From the NCBI GenBank assembly GCA_003176045.1, contig PSRM01000182.1:22405-86404 (forward strand): a DNA stretch of 64,000 nucleotides, in the 5' to 3' direction. Below, piece after piece: positions 50,955 through 59,492 of the stretch; position 1 is the stretch's first letter; each line of letters begins with the position of its first letter. Source of the stretch: Verrucomicrobiota bacterium (lineage in GTDB: Bacteria > Verrucomicrobiota > Verrucomicrobiia > Limisphaerales > UBA8199). A program made the position numbers and the translations under genes. The notes beneath the pieces were generated by a model. It was not told where the DNA came from, did no database searches, and worked only from the letters and a program-made list of their open reading frames with translations.

Positions 50955-53162
50955 GTGCGTAGTCCGGGTAGAACCAGCTCCCCAGTTTTAGTGTGCTTAG
51001 CACTACTGCTGGTGTCAGGGCATGTCGCCCCCTCCCAAACCCTCAATGTCCCCCCGCGCCCCGTCGGCGCTCCCACCGGTATCCAGTTCACGAACATCAT
51101 CACGCCGATGTCCCTCACCGAGCGCGAGAACTGGATCTATGCGCAGGTCATCAGCGGCAATGTCCCCAACTTCTTGCGCCAGCTCCTCCCCATAACCGTC
51201 AGCGCCACCATCAACGGCACACCGCACACGGCCACGTATTACGCCGCGCCCGACTACCTGGCCATCGGCAGCGATGCGGATTATTTCCTGGAGCCGATGA
51301 CCCCAATTCTGGCACAGCGCTTGTGCGACCGGCTCGGCTGCACACCGCCAACGCGCAAGATGTCCAATCAAATCTGGACTAATGCCTCGGTCAAGCTGGC
51401 CCCGCAGCCCATTCCTCCCAGCGCGGACATGATCACCGTGCCGGTTTTTGCTTATCACAACAGTCTGGTCTGGACGCAGCGCATGAGTTACACCAATTCG
51501 TATCCGCTCGGCGCGCTGACTGCCGGCGACAAAAAGGACGTGGTGATTTCGACCTTGATTTACTCGAACCTGCATACCGGCGTGCCAAGCCCCGTGGTCA
51601 TCTACGGCTGGCATTACCAAACCGGCGTGCCCATCCAGCCCCTCTATAACGGCCACGAAAGCACCTACGCCGATTACAGCCACGGCGTTCGCCTGGTGCA
51701 GAACGTTATGACCGTGGATGGAAGCCCCAACACCGTGACCAACGTGTTGACCAATCCAAACCTCGCCGCGTTGCTGAGCGACGAAGGGCCAAGCGAGGGC
51801 ACGACGTCCAGCGGCGTGATTCTGCTGCCGCGTTACACCGTGGCGGCCATGGCGCCGGCGATCATCACGCACCCGCGCAGCCAGAGTATCCTGCCGGGAG
51901 CAAGCGCAGTCTTTACCTCGTTGGCCGTCGGAGACGCACCGCTGGGCTATCTCTGGCAATCAAACGGCATCAGCCTTGCCGGCGCCACAAACGCCAGCCT
52001 GATCATCAGCAATGCGCAAATCGTCAACGCCGCGAATTATTCGGTGCTCGCCACGAACCCTGCAGGCTCGGCATCCAGCCGCCCCGCCTGGCTGCGCATC
52101 AAGACCAACATTCATCCCACCCTGTTCGCGGACAACTTCGATGCCGATAGCTCCGCCAACTGGAACCTGTTTTGGGGCGCGGCCAATGGTATCCCAGACT
52201 ACACCGCCGATTGGGCATTCGATCATGGCGCGATTCCTTACACTTTCAACGGCCTGACCTCACTCATCCCGCCTGCGCCCAATTCGCCCGATGGCAGCAG
52301 CCGGGCCATTAGATTCAGCGCGAACAAGAACGATCTCACAGCCGCCACGGCCGCCGTGAACATCTATCCCAAAGGCCAAACCTTCAGCAACAATTTCGCC
52401 CTCAAATTCGATCTCTGGATCAACTACCCAGGCAACGCCGGCGGAATCAACTCCACCGGCAGCACCGAGTTCGCCGCCTGCGGCATCAATCACACCGGAA
52501 CCGAAGTCAACTGGTCCACCACGTCGGCTTCCGCTTCCGACGGCATCTGGTTCAGCACCGACGGCGACGGCGGAGCAGCCAACGACTACCGCGCCTGGCT
52601 CGGAAACTCTTCCGGCCCTCCAACCGATCTCACTGGCACTGCGGCGTCCGGCCTGGTCGCCTCAAACCATTCAGCCTCGGTCTTCCAAACCCTTTTCCCG
52701 ACCTCACGATTTGAAACCGCAGGCGCCCCCGGCAAAAGCTGGATTGAAGTCGAGCTACGCCAAACCAACAACACGGTAATTTGGCTTCTCGACGGCACGA
52801 TCGTGGCCCAGCGCACGAATTCCTCGGCCTGGCGCTCCGGCAAGATCATGCTCGCCTACATGGACCCGTTCGCTTCCATTGGAAACCCGCCCCAATATGG
52901 ATTCGGCCTTTTTGACAATGTCCGCGTCGAAGACCTCACACCGACGTTCCACTTCACCTCCGCCGCCGTCCTCACCAACGGCCAGACCCAACTGATCTTC
53001 TCCGGCGTCCCCGGCCAGCCTTACAACATCGAAGCCTCGACCAACTTTCTCTCCTGGCAAACCATCGGCGCCGTAACCGGCGCCGCCACGTCCGTCACCT
53101 TCACCGACCCCGCCGCCACCAACTTCCCCTGGCGCTTCTACCGTGCAAAGCAGGCGCCGTGA
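50955..53162 (+). CDS. Secreted Ig-like/lectin-like protein
   Basis: 735 residues from GTG 50955, a good signal peptide (SSPVLVCLALLLVSGHVAPS). About 25-290 is an unrecognised domain with Tyr/Asn-rich strands (DYLAIGSDADYFLEPMTPIL). About 300-375 is an Ig-like domain (HPRSQSILPGASAVFTSLAV, ANYSVLATNPAGSASS). About 385-650 is a jelly-roll-like domain (LFADNFDADSSANWNLFWGA and GQTFSNNFALKFDLWINYPG). The last 65 residues (IEASTNFLSWQTIG, then WRFYRAKQAP) match the C-terminal module of the giant protein and, more loosely, of the YncE-like protein at 59493. Probably extracellular; ligand unknown. Confidence 0.82.
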   Translation: MRSPGRTSSPVLVCLALLLVSGHVAPSQTLNVPPRPVGAPTGIQFTNIITPMSLTERENWIYAQVISGNVPNFLRQLLPITVSATINGTPHTATYYAAPDYLAIGSDADYFLEPMTPILAQRLCDRLGCTPPTRKMSNQIWTNASVKLAPQPIPPSADMITVPVFAYHNSLVWTQRMSYTNSYPLGALTAGDKKDVVISTLIYSNLHTGVPSPVVIYGWHYQTGVPIQPLYNGHESTYADYSHGVRLVQNVMTVDGSPNTVTNVLTNPNLAALLSDEGPSEGTTSSGVILLPRYTVAAMAPAIITHPRSQSILPGASAVFTSLAVGDAPLGYLWQSNGISLAGATNASLIISNAQIVNAANYSVLATNPAGSASSRPAWLRIKTNIHPTLFADNFDADSSANWNLFWGAANGIPDYTADWAFDHGAIPYTFNGLTSLIPPAPNSPDGSSRAIRFSANKNDLTAATAAVNIYPKGQTFSNNFALKFDLWINYPGNAGGINSTGSTEFAACGINHTGTEVNWSTTSASASDGIWFSTDGDGGAANDYRAWLGNSSGPPTDLTGTAASGLVASNHSASVFQTLFPTSRFETAGAPGKSWIEVELRQTNNTVIWLLDGTIVAQRTNSSAWRSGKIMLAYMDPFASIGNPPQYGFGLFDNVRVEDLTPTFHFTSAAVLTNGQTQLIFSGVPGQPYNIEASTNFLSWQTIGAVTGAATSVTFTDPAATNFPWRFYRAKQAP

Positions 53163-53244
53163 AGAGTAGGGCAGGCGTCCCGCCTGCCCCTGCGTGGCGC
53201 AACGCGAGGCTTGAGCACATCTGGACACTGCCACCACGGAGCGT

Positions 53245-53380
53245 GGACACCTGCTCGCGATTTATCGGAGTTCTTGTCCGCAGCGGTGCCCATTGTCGCG
53301 AGCGCGTCCTGATTTGGCGCCTGTCGGGCCATTGGACGCTGCTGCGGACAGGAACTCCGATAAATCGCGAGCAGGTGTCC
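53245..53380. repeat. Inverted repeat with 40-bp arms
   Basis: Arms 53245-53284 and 53341-53380 match in 39 of 40 positions (GGACACCTGCTCGCGATTTA side and its complement). Lies 82 bp after the Ig-protein stop. Size resembles a small MITE or a long terminator-like hairpin. Confidence 0.85.
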
Positions 53381-53559
53381 GCGCTCCGCACAGGCTCTTG
53401 CGCTGGCGGCAGTGACAAGATGACAAGATGCGCCCGCGAGGCATCAGTGACCCCTAGGTGGTCTGGAGCCGTGACAGCGTGACAAGCTGCATTTTACTGG
53501 GCTTTTTTTTCAATTTACCCGTGCCAAAAGCCGTGACAGACCGGTGACGGAGCCGTGAC

Positions 53560-53625
53560 AAGAAGGTTGGAATGCTGGAATACTGGAATGGTGGAATACT
53601 GGATTGATGGATTGATGGGATTTGC
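53560..53625. repeat. TGGAATNC octamer array
   Basis: Units TGGAATGC, TGGAATAC, TGGAATGG and TGGAATAC are followed by TGGATTGA units, in a non-coding stretch. The same unit is translated in the TPR gene (24660-24692). Confidence 0.82.
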
Positions 53626-53744
53626 CCGGGGCCGGGCACAGGGAGCCCGAACGGCCCGCGCCGCCGCGCTGTGTACAACTTTGTGAACAACTTGTGAAAA
53701 GATTTCTTAAGTTGTGCTTGCAATCGCGGCGCGGAAGGTTCAGA

Positions 53745-53765
53745 TTTAGACATTAGATGTCTAAA
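53745..53765. promoter_or_regulatory. Palindromic operator overlapping the XRE start codon
   Basis: Perfect arms TTTAGACAT and ATGTCTAAA around TAG; the ATG of the XRE gene is the start of the right arm. Best explained as an autoregulatory site of the XRE protein; the position also fits a leaderless or very short-leader transcript. Confidence 0.6.
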
Positions 53766-54128
53766 ACACACTATCGCCAGCCCCCTCCGCGCCCTGTCCG
53801 GCTCGGGGAATGGTTGCGACAACTGCGCGAGGAGCGTGGGTTGCCGTTGCGCGAAGTAGCTGAGGCCTCGGGCATGGACCTTGCCCACTTGCAGAAAATC
53901 GAGCTGGGCCAGCGGCTTCCCACAGAAGAACAAGCGCAACGCCTCGCTCGCTTCTTCAAACTGGATGGAACGGAACTTCAGGCGCGGCGGATTGCAGAGA
54001 GATTTCAACATGAGTTCGCTCAGAACCCGGCGGCCAAGGAGGCCATCAGCATCCTTGCCGAAGAGGCGGGAGTTTATCGCACCGGCGGGGCCAAACCGGA
54101 AGGCAGGAAAAAGGCTACGAAACAATGA
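53757..54128 (+). CDS. XRE-family HTH regulator
   Basis: 123 residues. HTH at about 17-72: LRQLREERGLPLREVAEASG and LAHLQKIELGQRLPTEEQAQ. A helical C-terminus (LQARRIAERFQHEFAQNPAA) and a basic tail follow. Located 243 bp ahead of the type III modification gene, so it may be its controller, though a REP cluster lies between. ATG 53757 sits within its probable operator. Confidence 0.88.
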   Translation: MSKTHYRQPPPRPVRLGEWLRQLREERGLPLREVAEASGMDLAHLQKIELGQRLPTEEQAQRLARFFKLDGTELQARRIAERFQHEFAQNPAAKEAISILAEEAGVYRTGGAKPEGRKKATKQ

Positions 54129-54157
54129 AGGGCGCGAATCACCGATTCCCGTTTGTG

Positions 54158-54346
54158 AATCCCGTAGGGATGAAAGAAAATAGCCCAGCGTTTCAACGCT
54201 GGGGCCGGCACGGCAAGCGAATCGAGTCCCGCAGGGACGGCAGAAGCCAGCCTTTTCTGCCGTCCCTGCCGGGACTCACTCCACATCACGGCACAGACCC
54301 AGCGTTGAAACGCTGGGCTATTATCTGCCGTCCCTCCGGGACTCTG
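54158..54346. repeat. CCCAGCGTTTCAACGCTGGG palindrome cluster
   Basis: Two inverted copies (54184-54203 and about 54298-54317), each flanked by GTCCCGCAGGGACGGCAGAA-type palindromes and ATAGCCC. Lies between the XRE and Mod genes. Confidence 0.85.
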
Positions 54347-54371
54347 CCAAACTGCGCCATCAATTAACGGT

Positions 54372-56180
54372 ATGCCATCCCTGAATTTCAAAGGCAAAGC
54401 GCTGGTGCAGAATTTTCATCTGCTCGTGCCCTACCATGAGCTCAAGCCGGTAAAGGCCAAAAGCCTGACCAGGAAACCAAGCCTCCACGACAACCTGGTG
54501 GTGCATGGTGACAATCTCAAGGCCCTCAAATCCTTGCTCCCCTATTACGGCGGCAAGGTGAAATGCATCTACATTGATCCGCCTTACAATACCGGAAACG
54601 TGAAAAAGGAAGGTTGGCGGTACAATGATAACGTAGATTCACCGATGCACCGGGAGTGGTTTGGGAAGATAGTGAGCCGCGAGGACCTGACCCGGCATGA
54701 TAAGTGGCTGTGCATGATCTGGCCACGTTTGCGAGTCCTACGCGACTTCCTGACTGAAGACGGTGTGCTGGTAGTCTCGATTGACGACAACGAGGCGCAT
54801 CACTTACGTTCTGTCTTGGATGAGATTTTTGGGGAAGACAATTTTGTTGCTCAGCTTGTGTGGGAAAAGGGCAGAAAGAACGATGCGAAGCTGTTTTCCA
54901 CCGGACACGAGTACATGCTGGTCTATGCTCGCTCGATGGCCCGCCTGCGGGAACTCAAAACCGTTTGGCGACAGACACGGCCGGGGGCAAAGGAGCTGTG
55001 GGACCATTACTTGGATTTAAGAAAAATCCATGGGGACGATCATGCTGCCGTGCAGGCCAGCTTGCGGCAGTGGTTCAAGGCGCTTCCTGACTCTCACCCT
55101 TCCAAGGCTTTGAGCCGCTTCAAGAATGTGGACAAATTTGGTCCGTGGCGTGATCGAGATATTTCTTGGCCTGGCGAGGGCGGTGATAGCTTCTATCCCG
55201 TAATTCATCCGAAGACAAAAAAGCCCTGCAAAATTCCGGATACCGGCTGGCGTTACTCGACCCCCGAGAAAATGGAAGAGGTGATAAAGCTTGGGCTTGT
55301 GGAGTTTCGCGACGACGAGACGCAGCCGCCTTTTTGTAAATCTCACCTCCGACCTATTCCTGAGGAGCTTGACGACGAGGACGATCTTGCTGAAGCGGAT
55401 GAGGAGTCGGTAGAACCGGAAGAGTTGGGACTTCAGGTCATGGGCAGCGTTATCTACAAGCAGTCACAAGTTACCGTGAAAGCTTTCCGCCAGATTATGG
55501 GCAAGGTAAAATTCAACAACCCCAAAGACCCGGAGGTCTTGGCCCGCGTGGTTAATTATGTGACCGCAGGAGATACAAAGGCCGTGGTCCTGGATGCGTT
55601 CGGCGGCTCAGGGACGACCGGGCAAGCGGTTCTGGCCTTGAACGAGGCGGATAAAGGCGAGCGACGATTTATCCTGATCGAAGAGGAGGCGGACTACATT
55701 GATGACCTGACATGTCAGCGTTTGCGGCGCGTTATAAAAGGGGTACCAAAAGCAAAAGAGGAACCCCTACGGAGAGGTTTGGGCGGAACGTTCACTTTTG
55801 TCCACGTGGGCGATCCAATGCATATGCAGTCGCTGCTGAAGGGAAGTAAGCTCCCAACTTTAGAGGACCTGGCCAGCTACGTCTTCTACACCGCAACCGG
55901 CGAGGATTTCGATTCCTGCAGTATTAATAAGAAGACCGGTTTTATCGGCACGAGCGCTCGCTATGATGTGTATCTGTTCTACAAACCGGAGTTGGAGTAT
56001 TTGAAGAACAGCGCACTGACGCTGGACATGGCACGGGAACTGCCGAAGGGCACCGGGAGGCGGCGGCTGGTCTTCGCGCCAACCAAGTATCTGGATGCCA
56101 TACATCTTGAGGAGCATCGGATAGACTTCTGCCAGTTGCCGTACGAAATTTACAAAGCGATAAAGCCGAACAAGGCATGA
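54372..56180 (+). CDS. Type III restriction-modification system methyltransferase (Mod)
   Basis: 602 residues. Beta-class order: motif IV CIYIDPPYNTGN at about 66-77 before motif I AFGGSGTTGQAVL at about 409-421. The AdoMet/target region between (EDGVLVVSIDDNEAHHLRSV; LDEIFGEDNFVAQLVWEKGR) is typical of type III Mod. It should methylate adenine in an asymmetric site and supply specificity to Res. Length is typical of type III Mod. The C-terminal part (from about 470) probably interacts with Res. ATG 54372 has no strong SD. Confidence 0.92.
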   Translation: MPSLNFKGKALVQNFHLLVPYHELKPVKAKSLTRKPSLHDNLVVHGDNLKALKSLLPYYGGKVKCIYIDPPYNTGNVKKEGWRYNDNVDSPMHREWFGKIVSREDLTRHDKWLCMIWPRLRVLRDFLTEDGVLVVSIDDNEAHHLRSVLDEIFGEDNFVAQLVWEKGRKNDAKLFSTGHEYMLVYARSMARLRELKTVWRQTRPGAKELWDHYLDLRKIHGDDHAAVQASLRQWFKALPDSHPSKALSRFKNVDKFGPWRDRDISWPGEGGDSFYPVIHPKTKKPCKIPDTGWRYSTPEKMEEVIKLGLVEFRDDETQPPFCKSHLRPIPEELDDEDDLAEADEESVEPEELGLQVMGSVIYKQSQVTVKAFRQIMGKVKFNNPKDPEVLARVVNYVTAGDTKAVVLDAFGGSGTTGQAVLALNEADKGERRFILIEEEADYIDDLTCQRLRRVIKGVPKAKEEPLRRGLGGTFTFVHVGDPMHMQSLLKGSKLPTLEDLASYVFYTATGEDFDSCSINKKTGFIGTSARYDVYLFYKPELEYLKNSALTLDMARELPKGTGRRRLVFAPTKYLDAIHLEEHRIDFCQLPYEIYKAIKPNKA

Positions 56181-56213
56181 AGACGAGTTATTCAATCAAC
56201 CAACCAGATAGTT

Positions 56214-56461
56214 TGAAACCCCGTAGGGGTGGCCTGTTTATAGCACCGCCGACGCCCCTAAAGTCACCAAACCCCGTAGGGGTGACCTGTCGAAGGCGCT
56301 CGCCCATGCAACAGGGTTGGATTGGGGCCTGTCTCCAAACGGCTTTCCGCTTGCCCCAACCGAGGGCAATACGATGCAGGTTCTCAGGTCACCCCTACGG
56401 GGTTTGGCAATCGTTGCTGGGGCGCGGGTGCTATAAACAGGACACCCCTACGGGGTTTGAT
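56214..56461. repeat. CCCCGTAGGGGT palindrome cluster between mod and res
   Basis: Four copies of AAACCCCGTAGGGGTG or its complement (about 56217, 56271, 56390 and 56446), two followed by CCTGTTTATAGCACC or its complement. The outer copies are inverted relative to each other, so the segment can fold into one long hairpin separating mod from res. Confidence 0.85.
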
Positions 56462-56624
56462 GCTTCAGGCCAACTCCAACGAATCGTGGCGATTTGTATT
56501 GCTCAAGATTCGGTCAGAAACATGTGGGCAATGACAATGCCTAAAGACCGCGCTCCTATGCCTGGCGGTCCTTTCAAGATATGCCCTATAAACATGGCAC
56601 TCGTATTGGAGCTTGAATAGAGGC

Positions 56625-59246
56625 ATGAAGCTCAAGGAATATCAAGAAAGGACACTGAAGGAGACGAAGGTCTTCCTGGAGCAGCTTGCCGTCTGGCGGG
56701 AAAAAGCGCGAGACAAAGTCCAAAGTCCATCCTCCTACGCTCAAGCTTCGGCGGACGAGAGGTCCAAAGTCCAAAGTCAGGAAGCAACGGGAGACACCGT
56801 CCAAATTCAGGAAGGGGCAAACGAGGAGGAGTGGCTCTTCGATTTTGCGGAAAAGGCTTGGGAAAAGGCGGAGGTCGGGCGTACGTATTTGAAGAAAAAG
56901 GACGGGCTAGGTCGTCCCTTGCCGGTGTACTGCCTGAAAATACCCACTGGTGGCGGCAAGACGCTGTTGGCGGTTAAGACCATTGATCTGGTGCTCAGCC
57001 ATTACCTCAAGCGCCAGACCGGCCTGGTGGTTTGGATCGTGCCGACGCTACAGATTTATCGCCAAACACTTCAGCGACTGGCGGACCGGGACGATCCCTA
57101 CCGGCAGCATCTCGATATGGTATCCGCGGGGAAAACTCGGATTTTGGAAAAGACTGATTCCTTTACTCCTCAAGATGTAAATGAGTATCTCTGCGTGCTA
57201 ATGCTGATGCTACCTTCGGCCTCGCGCGCGAACAAGGAGGCGCTGCGCATGTTCAAGGACGCCGGCGCGTTCCAGGGCTTTTTCCCGAGCGAGGAGGACA
57301 AGGACGGCCACGCGGCGTTGCTCAAGCGGGTGAAGAACCTGGACACGTTTGAGGGGGAGGACGCGTATTGGGGGCGGCAGGTGAAGACATCTCTGGGCAA
57401 CACGATCCGCGTGCTGGAGCCTTTGGTTATTTTGGACGAGGGCCACAAGGCGTATAGCGAGCAGGCGCAAAGCACGCTGCGAAACCTTAATCCGTGCATG
57501 ATCGTGGAGTTGACGGCCACGCCGCCCAAAGAGGCGAACAAACTGGTAGTGATCAGCGGCGAGGAGCTGCTCAAGGAAGAGATGATCAAGCTGGACCTGC
57601 ACGTGGTCAACAAGGCCAGCACAAGCTGGCGCGACACCATGCGCGCGGCGATGGAGCGGCGCGATGACCTTGAAAAAAAGGCTCAGGATTATGAGGCCAA
57701 CACGAATGTCCATATCCGCCCCATCTGCCTGGTGCAGGTGGAACGCACCGGCAAGGAACAGCGGGACGGCAAGCTGATCCATGCCGAGGACGTGCGCGAG
57801 TATCTTATCGGCCAGGGCGTGCCGAAGGATTGGGTGGCCGTGAAGTCGTCCGAGACGGACGAGCTAAAGGACTATGACGACGTGGGTGGCCTGCTGGCGC
57901 GCGAGTGCCCGATTCGTTACATCATCACCAAGCAGGCGCTGCAAGAAGGATGGGATTGTTCGTTTGCCTATGTGCTGACGATTTTGACCAACCCGCACTC
58001 GAAGACCGCAATGACGCAGCTCGTGGGCCGCATCCTGCGGCAGCCGTACGCGCGCAAGACGCGCGTGCCGGCGCTCGATGAGAGTTATGTCTATTGCTTC
58101 CAGCGCACGAAGCTGCTGGATGAAGTGCGGGAAGGGTTCAAACGCGAGGGCCTCGAAGATATGGCTGGACGGCTGGTGAAAGACACGGGAGATGTCGGGC
58201 CGGTCGAATTGAGGGAGGTCGCGCCGCGCAAGACATTCAAGCAAGCGGCGGCGAATATGGTGCTTCCGGCGTTCGTCATCCGGGACGGCAAGGATTGGCG
58301 CCTGGTGAGCTACGAAGAGGACCTGCTCTCCCGCGTGCCCTGGGGCGAGGCCGACGTGAGCCCCCTCTTTGACCTGCAACTGAACCTGGAAGAGAAGCGG
58401 GACGTGGAAATGCGCGCCGGCCTGCGCGTGGACCTCACCGGATTCGGAGCGCGGACAGCCTTGTCCGCGCACTCCCGTGAAACCACCGCCGTTCAGTTCG
58501 ATTTTGCCTACGCCGCAGCGCATTTGCTGGACGTGGTTCCAAACCCGTGGGTCGGCTACGAGTTCGTCGAGAAGGTCTTCACAAACCTGCTGGCCAAGTG
58601 GAAAGGCAAGGAGGCAGTAGTATCCAATAATTTGGTGTTCATCCTTGAAGAAATACGCAAGCGCCTCGAAGCGGAACGCGACCGGCTGGCCGAGAAAGTA
58701 TTCAACGAGCTGCTCGAGTCTGACACCATGAGGTTCATCGTGGTTCTACGAGATCTGGGAATGCACCGCCTGCCCAAAAGGTTGGAGCTGGCGAAGTCTG
58801 CTGTGAAGGCGACTCGGTTGGACGGCAACCAATTCGAGATGAACCTGTTCGACCCCGTGCCCGCGGAAGCCCTGAACTCCCTGGAACACCAGGTTGCCTC
58901 ATTCCTGGATGAACAAAGCCAGCTCTATTTCTGGTACCGCAATATTCCCCATTACGGCTACTACATACAGGGCTGGCAGAAGTCGCGGATTTACGCCGAC
59001 TTCATTTTCACCACCCATGGCGGGGACGCGAGTGGTTTCCGCAAGGTCTTCGTTCTGGAGACCAAAGGCCTGCACCTGAAAAACCAGAACACCGCCTACA
59101 AGCAGTCGGTCTTTGCGCTCTGTAATCAGCACGCGAAAAAGAAGACGTGGAACGAGTTGGTGCCAGCCATGCGCGGCAAAGAGGTTGAGTACCAAGTCGT
59201 TTTTCAGGATGAATGGCAGAAGCGGCTGAATGAGCTGCTCGCTTGA
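56625..59246 (+). CDS. Type III restriction enzyme Res subunit
   Basis: About 873 residues from ATG 56625 (MKLKEYQERTLKETKVFLEQ); the longer TTG frame adds four residues. SF2 helicase: Walker A IPTGGGKTLL at about 105-114, DEGHKAYS at about 270, LTATPPKEAN, then QEGWDCSFAYVLTILTNPHS and TQLVGRILRQPYARK. The C-terminal PD-(D/E)xK nuclease is visible as ADFIFTTHG (about 790) and VFVLETKGLHL (about 808). Two repeat insertions are in frame: about 31-50 (KVQSPSSYAQASADERSKVQ) and about 607-617 ([10 protein letters not shown]). Neither hits a motif, so the enzyme may be active. Follows Mod after a 444-bp repeat-filled gap. Confidence 0.93.
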   Translation: MKLKEYQERTLKETKVFLEQLAVWREKARDKVQSPSSYAQASADERSKVQSQEATGDTVQIQEGANEEEWLFDFAEKAWEKAEVGRTYLKKKDGLGRPLPVYCLKIPTGGGKTLLAVKTIDLVLSHYLKRQTGLVVWIVPTLQIYRQTLQRLADRDDPYRQHLDMVSAGKTRILEKTDSFTPQDVNEYLCVLMLMLPSASRANKEALRMFKDAGAFQGFFPSEEDKDGHAALLKRVKNLDTFEGEDAYWGRQVKTSLGNTIRVLEPLVILDEGHKAYSEQAQSTLRNLNPCMIVELTATPPKEANKLVVISGEELLKEEMIKLDLHVVNKASTSWRDTMRAAMERRDDLEKKAQDYEANTNVHIRPICLVQVERTGKEQRDGKLIHAEDVREYLIGQGVPKDWVAVKSSETDELKDYDDVGGLLARECPIRYIITKQALQEGWDCSFAYVLTILTNPHSKTAMTQLVGRILRQPYARKTRVPALDESYVYCFQRTKLLDEVREGFKREGLEDMAGRLVKDTGDVGPVELREVAPRKTFKQAAANMVLPAFVIRDGKDWRLVSYEEDLLSRVPWGEADVSPLFDLQLNLEEKRDVEMRAGLRVDLTGFGARTALSAHSRETTAVQFDFAYAAAHLLDVVPNPWVGYEFVEKVFTNLLAKWKGKEAVVSNNLVFILEEIRKRLEAERDRLAEKVFNELLESDTMRFIVVLRDLGMHRLPKRLELAKSAVKATRLDGNQFEMNLFDPVPAEALNSLEHQVASFLDEQSQLYFWYRNIPHYGYYIQGWQKSRIYADFIFTTHGGDASGFRKVFVLETKGLHLKNQNTAYKQSVFALCNQHAKKKTWNELVPAMRGKEVEYQVVFQDEWQKRLNELLA
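58446..58475. repeat. Stop-free palindrome in the res gene (copy 4)
   Basis: GGAGCGCGGACAGCCTTGTC and following; plus-strand frame gives [10 protein letters not shown]. Confidence 0.9.
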
Positions 59247-59492
59247 TCCTCCCTTTTGACGGTAATTGACGATATTTGCCACTTTTTTGCTTCGCTCCTT
59301 AACGGAGGCTGCCACGATTTAGGCTGCGCGAATTGTACGGTCCTCGTCCCGTCTTTTCCCGTTTCGGCGGTATTGTCTCGACTTTTTCAGACCGCTGGGG
59401 CAAGATCACGCACACGTGACCTTGAACGGCACCTAAAGACAACTCAACTCAATCCCGCTGCTTAACCATGAAACCTGATTCAAAGGACAGAA

